From Intoshia linei (lineage: Eukaryota > Orthonectida > Rhopaluridae), in NCBI GenBank assembly GCA_001642005.1, contig LWCA01000583.1:1-22764 (forward strand): a DNA stretch of 22,764 bases. Reading direction: 5' to 3'. Each line of letters starts with the position of its first letter. The stretch's first letter is position 1. A program made the translations under genes and the position numbers. Below the pieces are notes generated by a model. The model was not told where the DNA came from. It searched no databases and was given only the letters and a program-made list of their open reading frames with translations. Shown here piece by piece: positions 1 through 9,900 of this stretch.

Positions 1-99
1 GTGCCAAATAACATAATTCCATAAAAAAATCAATAAAATTTACCCATTAACATTATTTTATTTACTGTTTTTATCGATCCGTCTTAATGAAACACCCTT

Positions 100-230
100 T
101 ATATTAAAAATTATTTTTCACCGTGAATTCGTAGATTTCTGGGTTGAAATTTGTGTATTTATATCAACTGGAATAAGCTGTATCAGAATAATCTAGTTTG
201 TTAATAGTCGGACAGTTAATTATTTCAATT
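100..230 (+). repeat. Dispersed repeat fragment upstream of lipin
   Basis: TTATTTTTCACCGTGAATTC followed by CGTAGATTTCTGGG, ATTTATATCAACTGGAATAAG and GTTAATTATTTCAA matches 13326-13460 in the SIX intron almost step by step. The segment 231-502 shows no coding match to the missing lipin exon. All of 1-502 is best read as lipin intron. Confidence 0.7.
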
Positions 231-502
231 TTTTTAATAGATGGTTACACACAGACATTAATTTTTATATAAGTAAAGGATTACTCCAAACCACAAAAGT
301 TTAAAAATTTGAAAATTAATAATTATGTACATTGTACAATGTCCATGAAATGTTTAAGTAGAGATTAAGTATAAGGAATACTTACCTGAAAAAATTAAAA
401 CCCATTGTGAAAAACTATTTTACACTGGCGATTAAAAAAACATTTAATACAGATTTTTACATTTTTTGTATAAATTGAAATATATAAATACAGTGTAATT
501 AG

Positions 503-2348
503 GTTGAAATAATCATCAATGGAGAAGAAATTGATTTAACAATGAAATTAGGAGAACGCGGTGAAGCTTATTTTTTAAAAGCAGAAGAATACATCAAAAC
601 TCGACAACGTCCGAGCTGCTGTGCAAAATCATTCAAAGAAACCACCAATTTTAGAAAAGTACTTTCGGCAGACAACATATCTGAACCATTAAATAATCAT
701 TTTAATTCTTACAGTGATAATGATTTAATATACCGACAAGGTTGCGGTCAAAGCGATGTTGAAAACATAATTACATTTTCGGTCGATTCTCGAGAACGTG
801 ATGACATGGAATGGACATGGGGTGAAGTGCCAGGTAGTAAAACAACTTATAAAATTAAAAAAAATTTTAAAAAAAACTTGGAAAATATTGTAAAAACAAA
901 ATTAGTTTATTACAGAAAAATTAAAAATTCTTTTAACGATTCTCCAGTACGATTGTTTCTTTACAATGAACGGTCGAATTTTGATGAATACACATTCTCC
1001 CAATATGAAATTTCTTTAATTGACTATTTAAAAAATCCATTCATGTACTTGAAAAATCCCAATTTAACTGTTAAAATTGAAGACAAATTATATAATTGGG
1101 CTGATGCTTCATCTCACCTACTAGCTGTAATGATGCTTGGAAAAAACGAACATTTTAATAGAAAACTTGAACGATGGGATAAATATCATCGAGTATTACA
1201 AGACCATCACCATCCAAATTGTAAAAAATATAAAAGAACTAAAAATAAAAAACACGTACCCGTAGAAAATTCCGATACTAATGATTTAATATGGAATGAA
1301 TGGACACATAGATATGAATTGTATTGTGCTTGTCTCAGTGACAGTGAAGAAGATGGTAAAAAAATTAATCTCAGCAATTGTTCTGAAGATAATATACTTA
1401 ACGAAAACGACCAATCAAATTTAAATGAAACCTCTGAAATGAAACAAAAATCCATTCGACTTAGTTCACATGAGTTGGTATGTTTAAATTTTAAGTTTAG
1501 GGTTAATTCAATTATTTAGAAAAAGCTCAATTTAAAAAAAGGCAGAAACGAAATAATTTATAGCGTTACCACACAATATCAAGGAACGACTGAAAAAAAA
1601 GCAAACATTTTTTTATGGGAATATACTGATAAGTTGGTTATTTCAGATATTGATGGTACGATAACTCGATCTGATATACTTGGAAATATTTTTAATATGG
1701 TTGGAAAGGATTGGACTCACAAGGGGATAGCAAATTTTTATCAAAAGATTGTAGATAATGGATATAAACTCGTGTATCTAAGTTCTCGTTGTCTCGGTCA
1801 GTCTGATTTGACACGCGTTTTAATTCAAAATGTTAAACAAGATTCCATTAATATGCCGCCAGGTCCAATTCTAATTTCTCCTAGTTCCCTCATGAAGGCC
1901 ATTAATACGTATTTTTTAATTTTATTTGTAGTCTACAATTTTAATTTATTTTAGAGAAATGATACGCAAAGTTCCAGAAAAATTTAAAAGTCAATGTTTA
2001 AGAGACGTAGCCAGTTTATTCTACAAAAAGGGTCGAAATGAATCTCCTTTATATGCTGGATTCGGGAATAAAATGAGCGATTATATTGCTTATAATGCAA
2101 GTGGAATTTGTGTTGAACGGATATTCATTGTTAATTATACGGGTACTTTGAAACGTTGTGATACTCCTCTCTTTTCATCTTCATATATTACAATGGCAAA
2201 TGATTTATTGAACCATATATTTCCATCCATAAACCATACAACCGATAGCGACGATGAAAACCTTGAAGATTATAATAGTTACAATTACTGGAAAAGTAGT
2301 CACATAAACATTGATACATTCATGTTGTCAAAGTTGAATTGTTCATAA
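503..2348 (+). CDS. LPIN: Lipin-type Mg2+-dependent phosphatidate phosphatase, 5' partial
   Basis: Lipins dephosphorylate phosphatidate to diacylglycerol for triglyceride and phospholipid synthesis at the ER. Exons are 503-1477, 1520-1908 and 1955-2348, with introns of 42 and 46 bp; the encoded part is 585 aa. The first exon opens in the end of the N-LIP domain (INGEEIDLTMKLGERGEAYF), so the ATG at 542 is internal. The acceptor TTAG lies at 499-502, and the exon for the first part of N-LIP was not found in 1-502. The central lipin region is recognisable (WTWGEVPG; NPNLTVKIEDKLYNWA). The C-LIP HAD-type catalytic domain follows, with the DxDxT motif in SDIDGTIT at about 1640-1663 and then GKDWTH, SPSSL, VPEKFK and AGFGNK. 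The middle linkers are shorter than in vertebrate lipins (about 900 aa). Identity rests on domain order and motif match; I am very sure of the family. Confidence 0.95.
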
Positions 2349-2380
2349 ATTTATTTTAAACTTTTTATATTAATTACACC

Positions 2381-2447
2381 TTATATTTCAAATTTTGATT
2401 TATTTTTCAATAAATAAGCTGCCATATATTCAATTGGATTCGATGGT
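2381..2447 (-). other. DPY30: Last coding exon of DPY30, isolated by a 4-kb intron
   Basis: This is a 67-nt exon preceded by a TTTTTAG acceptor (minus strand, 2448-2454). It supplies the last base of an Arg codon, then PSNPIEYMAAYLLKNK and a short tail to TAA at 2381-2383. It is too short for ordinary ORF finding. It was located by looking for the missing DPY-30 helix after the open frame of exon 2 ended in a donor (AAAGAAAG|GTTATT) at 6464. Confidence 0.92.
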
Positions 2448-5400
2448 CTAAAAATATGTAAAATTAAATGTAATGAATAAACAGTCATGGCGAGGGGTAG
2501 GGTCGATAGGACGACATACATCAGGGCCGTGGAAAAGGTCTAGGGTCATATGGCCCTGTCCTACTTTTTAGTTTATTAATAGGTTATTATTATTACTATT
2601 GGAAAATTTCTTAGTATACCAAAATTACGATAACCAATGCAATTTCCGAAAGTTATTTTTAATTTTTAAATTATGAACGATCCATTAAACCACGGGCCAG
2701 CCACTTTTTTTGTCCCGTTTTTGAAAATGTACCAATGATATATTTCAATTTTAACTGAAAAGAAACGTTTCTAGCATATTCAAAAATATAAAATTCCAAG
2801 GCGATCTGAAAATTCATCGTTAAAATGAACCAATCTAGTAGAAAAATGCTTAAAAGTTGAAAAATAAAAACTTTAAATATTTACTGAAAGGGCCACCAAA
2901 ATTATTCTGTGAAACACTGATTACCGATCCCTGCATTAAGCTATGTATAGATGTCCCGTTTTTAAAAAAAAATATATGGTGACTACAATTTCCAGCAGAC
3001 CGGACCTACTGCTGACTCTCCACGGTCTTGACTACAATATATAAATAATATAATTATCATCTCACAATGTTCTAAATTAAGGGGTAATCTTATAATATTT
3101 CTTAATTATGTCAAAATTACCCTTATCAAACGTTCTATTATTCATACCAAGCAATCAAGTTTAAATAGCCCATACATCGGTTCTTCTCAAAAGGATCCAC
3201 AGCTAAAGTAATGTACTATTTCAGAACTTAATTTAAAATCAGATGAAAAAGAAAAAACACCATTAAATCCAACTCCAAAAGAAAAAATCCAAATTCACCA
3301 ACACTTAAGGGAAAATCTACTTCATAATATTTTTGTAAAAATCTATTTTTACTAAACCTGACCAGAAAAAACCTCTAAATCCAATTTTACCAATTCTTAA
3401 GGAAAAAATCCTTTTTTCTAATGTTTTTTTAAAAAAACTTATTTAAATTGCATTTTAGCAATTTTTATAATTATAAAGTACAGTGCGCGACATAAGTCTT
3501 AGGTACTCCCATTGTAATAAATTTAAACACTCCTGCTTCATGATTTAAGACATTTTCTTATATCATATCTAGTGTATGATCAAGAACAAATATTTAACAA
3601 CCCTAAAAAAATAAAAACTATAAAAAAAGATGCAATGTTGTGTCCTTTTTCAAGGAAGGAAAAAGTCAGGTTTTTCTAAGTCCTAAAACCTTAATAATGT
3701 TCCGATGTGCGGTTCAAAATATAATAAAAAATATAAAAAAGGTGTTAGGCACATCTGACTTGCCAAGATCAAGTAGATAACGCATGCTAACATTTATGAA
3801 ATAGGCTATTATAAAACCTAAAAACCCAAGCAAGATAGAGCACCGTACCACACATCAAAGACAACCCGCCGATTTATCAGGGTAAATCGTATAAAAACAT
3901 TAAAAGATTGGCCCGCGCAAAGCCCAGATCTAAATATTATTGAACATATGTGAAAAATTTTGAAAGATAAAGTTTATAAGCTACATCCAACCAATTTAGA
4001 AGAACTGTGGAGATTTATACAAGAAGAATGGGACCGCGTACCTCTATAAACTATTCAAGGTTTGTATGCCTCATCATGCCAGAAGAATTGCATCAGTTAT
4101 AAAAAATAAAGGATGTAATACTAAATATTAGTAATTTTATATATATTTATCTAATATTTTCATTTAATTAACATAATTAATTGTATTATTTTATAGGTGC
4201 CTAAGACTCATATCACTCGGAATTTTGCAATTTTAATTATAAATACCTATATTTCATTAATTATTAAAAACATTTTATAATTTTTACTTTTTTAGGGTTG
4301 TTAAATATTTGTTCTTGATCATACACTAGATATGATATAATAAAATGTCTTAAATCATGAACCAGGAGTGTTTAAATTAATTACAATGGGGGTGCCTAAG
4401 ACTTATGTCGCGCACTGTACATGTATGTATTGAATGTCAAAAATATTTTAGAAATTGGCAAAAAAAAATTTCCAAATTTAAAATATGATAAATAATTTTT
4501 CCATTTAGGGTCCACGACGTTTATTACGTTAAAAAAACACTGCCATAAAGATACACAATATCATAAATCCTTTTAATAGTAGACGGGAACCACAATTTCC
4601 ATCTGATGATGTTTATTTTGAATCTAAACGACCATGATGACCGAGGTTGAACTCTTTATACGTTACAACTGCAAAAATAATATATAGTGTTGATTAAAGT
4701 AAACTCGATAATGGCCTCTAAATTTAATATAGAAAATTAACGGGCCGCCCATTTTTTGTATTATTTTGTTCTAAAAAATTTGTTAAAGCAATTCGTTATT
4801 TTGAAATCATCCGCGGACCACAATTAGTCCTGACGACATATTGGAAATATTAAATTAAGAATATGGAAAAATATTACCCTTTTCCTAAATAAAATTGAAT
4901 GTCATAATTTAAAAAAGCCTTAATTTTAATACAGTTTTTGGCGGATCATGTTTTTATCTAAATTTAATTTTCCAAAATTGAGTCCTTCATAGTCAAAAAT
5001 CCAATTTCCCCTTTTTTTAGATACAAAATCAGTCCAAAAAATTAAAAAAACATACATTTTGGGACGCATTTTAAAATCATTAAAATTGATGTAAATCTAA
5101 GCCTCAGAAACATATATCTTCATGGTCAAAACCACAAATTACCCTTTCTTTCTTTTTTTTTTAAATGAAACGTTCTAAAATTTTATAAAATCTGAATTCT
5201 TGAATAGTTTTTAATTATTATAAATAGCAACCTTAAAAAAGTGGATTTTCATGATCAAAATTCCACATTACCTTTTTTTAAAAAATGAAAACAGGGTATC
5301 ATTTTAAAAAAAATTACAGAAGATACAGGTATATGCAGTTAACTAACGACACAAAAAAATATTAATTTGATAAAATGACGCATTCACGGTCAACAAAGCA

Positions 5401-6891
5401 CTTTAAGATTAATTTTTTTGTTTCGAAACTATTTTATTAAAACAAAAAATGTGAAATAACTAATGTTCCTACAACCAGAGCCGTGGAGAGTGACTAGGGT
5501 GTCATATGGTTCGGTCTATAATCATGAGGGTCTACTTTTTTAACATAATAGGTAATGTTAGAAAATTTCTTAACTATGCAAAAATTATTGTACAATAAAA
5601 TTTTTAACTATTATATAATATTATTTAATTATATTGTATTAACAGTCTAATTAGTTATTTTAATTATTAAATAATGAACGATCGACTAAGCGAATATAGT
5701 GGTTCCATTTTTTGAAAAAAATTTAATATGGGATCAGAGTTGCCAGATAGTGCGATATTCGCGCATTTCTAATAGTTACGCACAAATTATACAAGTATAC
5801 ATTTAAATTAAACATTCCATAACTTTCATGATGCAAGTACATAATTTAATCATGGAAATATTTATATTTTGATCAATTAAACTAAAAATTAAATTAAATT
5901 AACATTTTTATTTATTTTGTGATTTTAACGCTTTATCACCCCAATTTTTTAAATGTTTCTCAATATTTTCATCAGAAAATGTTATAATTTATCTTAAAAT
6001 ATAACTTAATTAGTAAAAAAATTAGTTTATATTTATAATAATCATTAAAAATGGATTTTAGAGCTTTAGACATAAAATTTTTTAAATTATCAAAATTTTT
6101 GGTTCATACAAATTCGTTAAAAAAAAATAAATAATTCAAAATGCCGTTAAAATGGAATTTCCGCTAACATAATGTATCTGATATTTTTGTTGTGATTAAA
6201 TTTTGTTAGATAAAATTACTGAATTACTGAATAATTATAATAGATCTAAAATGCAAAGTTTGTGATTCGTATTCTGTCAAAAACTTTAACATAACATCCT
6301 TCTTACACTTGATTGCATTTTATAAAAATTTTAAATTTTGTTTTAATCTATTTATCTTTATCAAATTCCCATATTACGCTTTTCAATATCCTCACAAAAT
6401 GTAGTACCTGTTCTACTCAACCGTGAGACACCAAGAAATACTATAAAAGCCAACGATAAATAACCTTTCTTTTGCAACAGCTGTCATAGCCTGTAATAAA
6501 ATTGGAACAAGAGTTTTATCTAAATACGCTCGAACCGTAAGTACTTGTAAACTTTCCGTGTCTGGCGCAGAAATATCAAATTTTTCGTTTTCTACAACTT
6601 TCTAGGATACAATAAACATATAATAAAATGAAATATAAGTATTACTGAAACTTCATCGGTTATATGAGGGTTCACAGTTTCATTTTCACTGCCCAGATTA
6701 TCAGATTTATTATCACTATCCTCCTTATCGCTATTAACATTGGTTCCATTTGTTAAATTTGTTTCGCTCGGATTTTCAATCTTGGTGGACTGAGATGCAG
6801 CAGGAGTTATTTCAACATTGTCCTGTGTTTCTGATGCAGGAAAAACATTAGTTTCGTTATTATCTTCATCGTTAACCTGATTTTCACTCAT
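2381..6891 (-). CDS. DPY30: DPY30 homologue, core subunit of SET1/MLL H3K4 methyltransferase complexes
   Basis: DPY30 forms a helical dimer that binds ASH2L in COMPASS/MLL complexes. Exons on the minus strand are 6891-6646, 6601-6465 and 2447-2381, giving 450 nt (149 aa) with consistent phases. Exon 1 encodes a Ser/Asn/Glu-rich, probably disordered leader. Exon 2 gives VVENEKF and the first dimerisation helix RAYLDKTLVPILLQ followed by AVAKER. The second helix, NPIEYMAAYLLKNK, is on exon 3, 4.0 kb away and next to the lipin 3' end. It joins as AG|A, rebuilding the family's ERPxNPIEF pattern. Intron 1 is 44 bp and intron 2 is 4017 bp (2448-6464), carrying a Tc1-like element and other repeats. 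The protein is longer than human DPY30 (99 aa) because of the leader. The ATG is 62 bp from that of PRKCSH, facing away. Confidence 0.93.
2409..2414 (+). promoter_or_regulatory. Poly(A) signal of the lipin gene
   Basis: AATAAA lies 61 nt after the lipin stop. It sits on the opposite strand inside the last DPY30 exon (2381-2447), so the two mature 3' ends are expected to overlap. The opposing DPY30 signal (AATAAA on the minus strand at 2350-2355) lies only 2 nt beyond the lipin stop. Confidence 0.6.
2522..3030. mobile_element. hAT-like non-autonomous element in DPY30 intron 2
   Basis: The left end CAGGGCCGTGGAAAAGGTCT and the right end, read on the other strand from 3030 as CAAGACCGTGGAGAGTC, form imperfect terminal inverted repeats of the CAGxGCCG type common in hAT relatives. 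No transposase can be read inside. The flanking 8-mers are only loosely alike, so target-site duplication is not proven. A related left end lies at 5476. Confidence 0.5.
3481..4417 (+). mobile_element. Tc1-like transposon, internally deleted, in DPY30 intron 2
   Basis: The element is 937 bp with long terminal inverted repeats of about 130 bp (3481-3612 and 4286-4417). It starts CAGTGCGCGACATAAGTCTT, is mirrored at the other end, and is flanked by TA on both sides (3479-3480 and 4418-4419), as expected for Tc1/mariner insertion. The arms differ at only a few positions, including small indels. The interior keeps pieces of a Tc1 transposase in the plus direction, opposite to the host gene DPY30. 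Too little transposase remains for autonomous activity. Confidence 0.93.
3630..4130 (+). pseudogene. Tc1-like transposase remnant
   Basis: Two segments can be read. At about 3715-3778 a fragment ending KKVLGTSDLPRSSR resembles the end of the N-terminal helix-turn-helix region and its GRPR-type motif. At about 3834-4130 the C-terminal catalytic region appears: DRAPYHT (second catalytic Asp), then DWPAQSPDLN and IIEH (third acidic residue), then NLEELWRFIQEEWDRVP. In-frame stops interrupt it after IIEHM and after VPL. The middle of the gene, with the first catalytic Asp, is missing between the two pieces. It is a dead internal-deletion copy. Confidence 0.88.
4970..5335 (-). repeat. Dispersed ~130-bp-monomer repeat, inverted orientation
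   Basis: The block repeats a degenerate unit seen as GTCAAAACCACAAATTACCC, then a poly-T tract, then AAATGAAACGTTCTAAAATT and TTTAAAATCATTA. The unit occurs about three times here. The same unit appears at 7925-8290 and 22180-22400 in this orientation, and reverse-complemented at 8575-9240, 13140-13990 and 18400-18780. Confidence 0.6.
5476..5690. repeat. Second copy of the CAGAGCCGTGG repeat end
   Basis: CAGAGCCGTGGAGAGTGACT at 5476, followed by AGGGTGTCATATGG and, further on, AAATTTCTTA and AATGAACGATC, parallels 2522-2690 in order and spacing. It is a direct, diverged copy of the left part of the 2522-3030 element. No matching right end was found. Confidence 0.5.
5690..6464. other. AT-rich intron DNA of DPY30 with nothing recognised
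   Basis: This is the exon-2-proximal part of the 4-kb DPY30 intron. Frames are short on both strands, and I see no family motif, RNA gene or transposon end. Confidence 0.5.
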
Positions 6892-6953
6892 TTGTAAATA
6901 ATTATAATAGTTTCACAAATTTATAAAATAAACGGATCAGTAGTTTATTTTTA
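6892..6953. promoter_or_regulatory. 62-bp divergent promoter interval between DPY30 and PRKCSH
   Basis: Start codons at 6891 (minus) and 6954 (plus) face away from each other with only 62 AT-rich bases between them. Both 5' UTRs and the core promoters must overlap here, or lie inside the opposite gene's first exon. No TATA box or named factor site can be singled out. Confidence 0.55.
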
Positions 6954-9900
6954 ATGTACTTTGCGTTAATTTTTGCAATTGTGTTATTTAGTAGTCAAGG
7001 GTCAGCTGATGATGATTTTCTGTGCTCAGACGGTAAAGAAATACCAATTAGTTGGGTGAATGGTATTTGCGACTATATTTCTATTTTATAATGATTAGAT
7101 GACTATTGTGACTGTTCTCGTGGAGAAGATGAATCACGTTTGATTATTCAAATGTATATTACTGGGTTTTAGGTACCTCGGCTTGCGAAAATTCAATGTT
7201 TGCATGTGATAATAAACCAATGCCTACTAAACAAATCATGTCCAAGTATGTTGATGATCTTGTGTGTGGTATCTCTTTCTTTATCTTTTATTTCAATCTT
7301 TTTAGACTGCTGTGATGGGTCCGATGAAATTTTACACAAGAAATGTCCAAATACGTGCGAGTATTAATATTATTTGATCATTTTACATTTTAAAATTAGA
7401 CAAGAATTTCAAGTTGAGAAAGCGAAACAAAAATACATTTACGATAAACACGTCAATGGTAATCGAGTTTATGAATCCCTGATAATCGACGCAGAGAATA
7501 TTATGAATGAAAAGAAAGTAAATTTATTTCAATTGATAATTTTTATTATTAATCTATTTTTTTACAGTTAAATTAGTTAATTATAATTATAGGTTTTATT
7601 AAATGAAAATGAAATTGAATTAAATTTGTTAAGTGATCAATTTTCTCATATTGAAGGTTAATTTGGTATTTTTTTATTTTCCATTTTATTAGTTTTGAAA
7701 CAAGAAAAAGAAAGTATCGAAAGCTTAGAAATTAAAAAGTTTGAGAAAGAATTGGAAGGTACACGAAGTGTAAAAATTTTTAAATAAAATCCATTAGATA
7801 TAAAGACAATGGAAGAAATTGAAAAATGCTCAAACGAATACTTACTTATCGATACGGATAACAATGGAATGTAATCCTTTACTTTTTTAAGAGTGGTGGA
7901 GTATCGCAAATGTCAATTCCAGAAATTGAGTTATTTAGGGTCAAAAACCAAATTTTCTTTTTTTTTAAAAATGAAATCACCCTAAAATTAAAAAAAAACA
8001 TATATTCGGGACCCATTTGAAAGGCATTAACATTGTTGTAAATCTTAGCCTCAGAAACATATTCATGGACAATACCACAAATTACTTTTTGTTTTAAAAA
8101 TGCAACATTTGTTTGAATGGTATAAAATTCCAAAAATTTTATAAAACATACATTTTTGGATAGTTTTTAAAATCATAAGCATTAGAATATTGCATTTACC
8201 AATATAAAATTGCATTTTCACGACCAAAACCACAGATTACCTTTTTTTAAAAAATGAAAAGTTTTAGAATTTTAAAAAAAATTTACAAATTGCGTAGCAA
8301 TGAATAAAATTTTGCGTGCTTATTCACATTATCAGTAATCATTTTATAATAAAGTTATTTCATCAGTAATTCGTATTACATAGTGTGACCAGAAATACGA
8401 CTTTGGAACAGTGCCAAAAATCGTACTTTCGACGTACTTTTCAAAATTAAATAAACTTATAAATTAAAAATTTAAACTTGAATGTTCATTTTTCTATTAT
8501 TTATTTAATTATTTCACATTTTTTGTTTTTTTAATAAAATATTTTGAAAAAAAAAAAATATGAATACTAAAATGTTTTTTTGACCGTGAAGTCGTGACTT
8601 ATTCGGATTGAAATCTTCTGTGTGTGTTAACAGGATACAACTATACTAGTTGTAAATTTTTTGAAATTCTAGAGCTATTTTCATTAAAAAAAGAAGGGTA
8701 ATTTGGGGTTTTGGCCCTGATGATATAATTTTTTTAAATTTATGATAATGTTTATGATTTTAAAATCAGCATCAGCGTATATATTTTTTTAAATTTTACA
8801 ACTCGTTTGATTTTCAGAAAGAGGGACAACTGGTGTTTTTGACGCGTAAGATGTGAAATTGGAAGGTTGAAATTTATCTTATTATACGTCCCAGAAAAAA
8901 CTGTAATTGAAATATGAACTTTATAAAATTTGAAGACTGTTAGGTATTTCAATAAAGTGATACACACAGAGACACAAACAAAAATCGCGTAACATATATA
9001 AGTTGAAATGGATTAAAAAAATATGTTTATAACATTCACCTGAAAAACTGAATCCGTGAAGATCAGTCTTAAAAAACTGCTAGAATTTGTGTTTTTTAAA
9101 ATTCTCGTACATTTTTTTTTTTTAAAAAAACGGGTCATTTGGGTTAATTATCGTAAAGATACAAATTTTTGACATTTTAATTTATCTTACTGGCGGGACA
9201 AAATAAAACCCAATTTGTATTTTATAAATTTCAGACGCTGTCAGTTCAGTAAATAAATGGTTAAACCGATAAACAAACTCATTTTGAGCAACATTTACTT
9301 TACTTTTTATTTTACAACTAAGTATCTTTAAATAACGTTAAATTAAACTTGGACTGTTTACGAAATTTTTTCAAAAAAATCCATGCATTTTGCGATTAAC
9401 CAATTGAATATTGTTAAAAATTATACATGTATATTATACATATAAAAAAATAATATATAATTAATAATAATTAATAATTAATATATCGCAGTGTTAGTTA
9501 TAATGTTCTATCTGCATTTTTGTCAAAAATGAGGTTTTTGATGAAAAATGTTTTAAATCATATCTTTTACATTTTTACCAAAAAAATTAAGCTTGAAAAC
9601 GTATTATTTTATGATATAACAAACATTTACTGGTTCAATTATTAAATATCGACTTGATAATTTATTACAAAATTATTAAATTCCTATTAAAAATAATCTC
9701 ACAGATTCTAAAAAGAAGATATTAATAGTATGTGAATCAAATGAGTAAAGAATTTTATAATTTAAACATATAAATTGATAAAAATGTTAAATGTCAACAG
9801 TTTCTATAGAATAATGTTCTATTTGCAATTTTTTCAAATCAAATAGTTAGACAGATTGTTCTATTAGTGAAATTTAAGTTCTGAAAAACCCTTATGTTTT

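Noticed and set aside
542-544. ATG at 542 as the start of lipin
   Set aside because: The frame continues upstream to an acceptor at 502 and encodes the conserved N-LIP stretch before this Met, so it is internal.
5895-5980. Minus-strand peptide ENIEKHLKNWGDKALKSQ, considered as an exon
   Set aside because: No acceptor gives an open frame, no family is recognised, and it is not needed for DPY30.
6360-6470. Minus-strand open stretch after DPY30 exon 2 (reading FIVFLGVSRLSRTG in one frame, LFIVGFYS in the DPY30 frame)
   Set aside because: It lies after a valid GT donor, shows no match to the DPY-30 second helix, and that helix was found in phase at 2447.
7658-8133. Two minus-strand frames over PRKCSH exons 7-8 and the adjacent intron
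   Set aside because: One is the antisense shadow of exon 7/8 coding sequence, and the other lies in the dispersed repeat.
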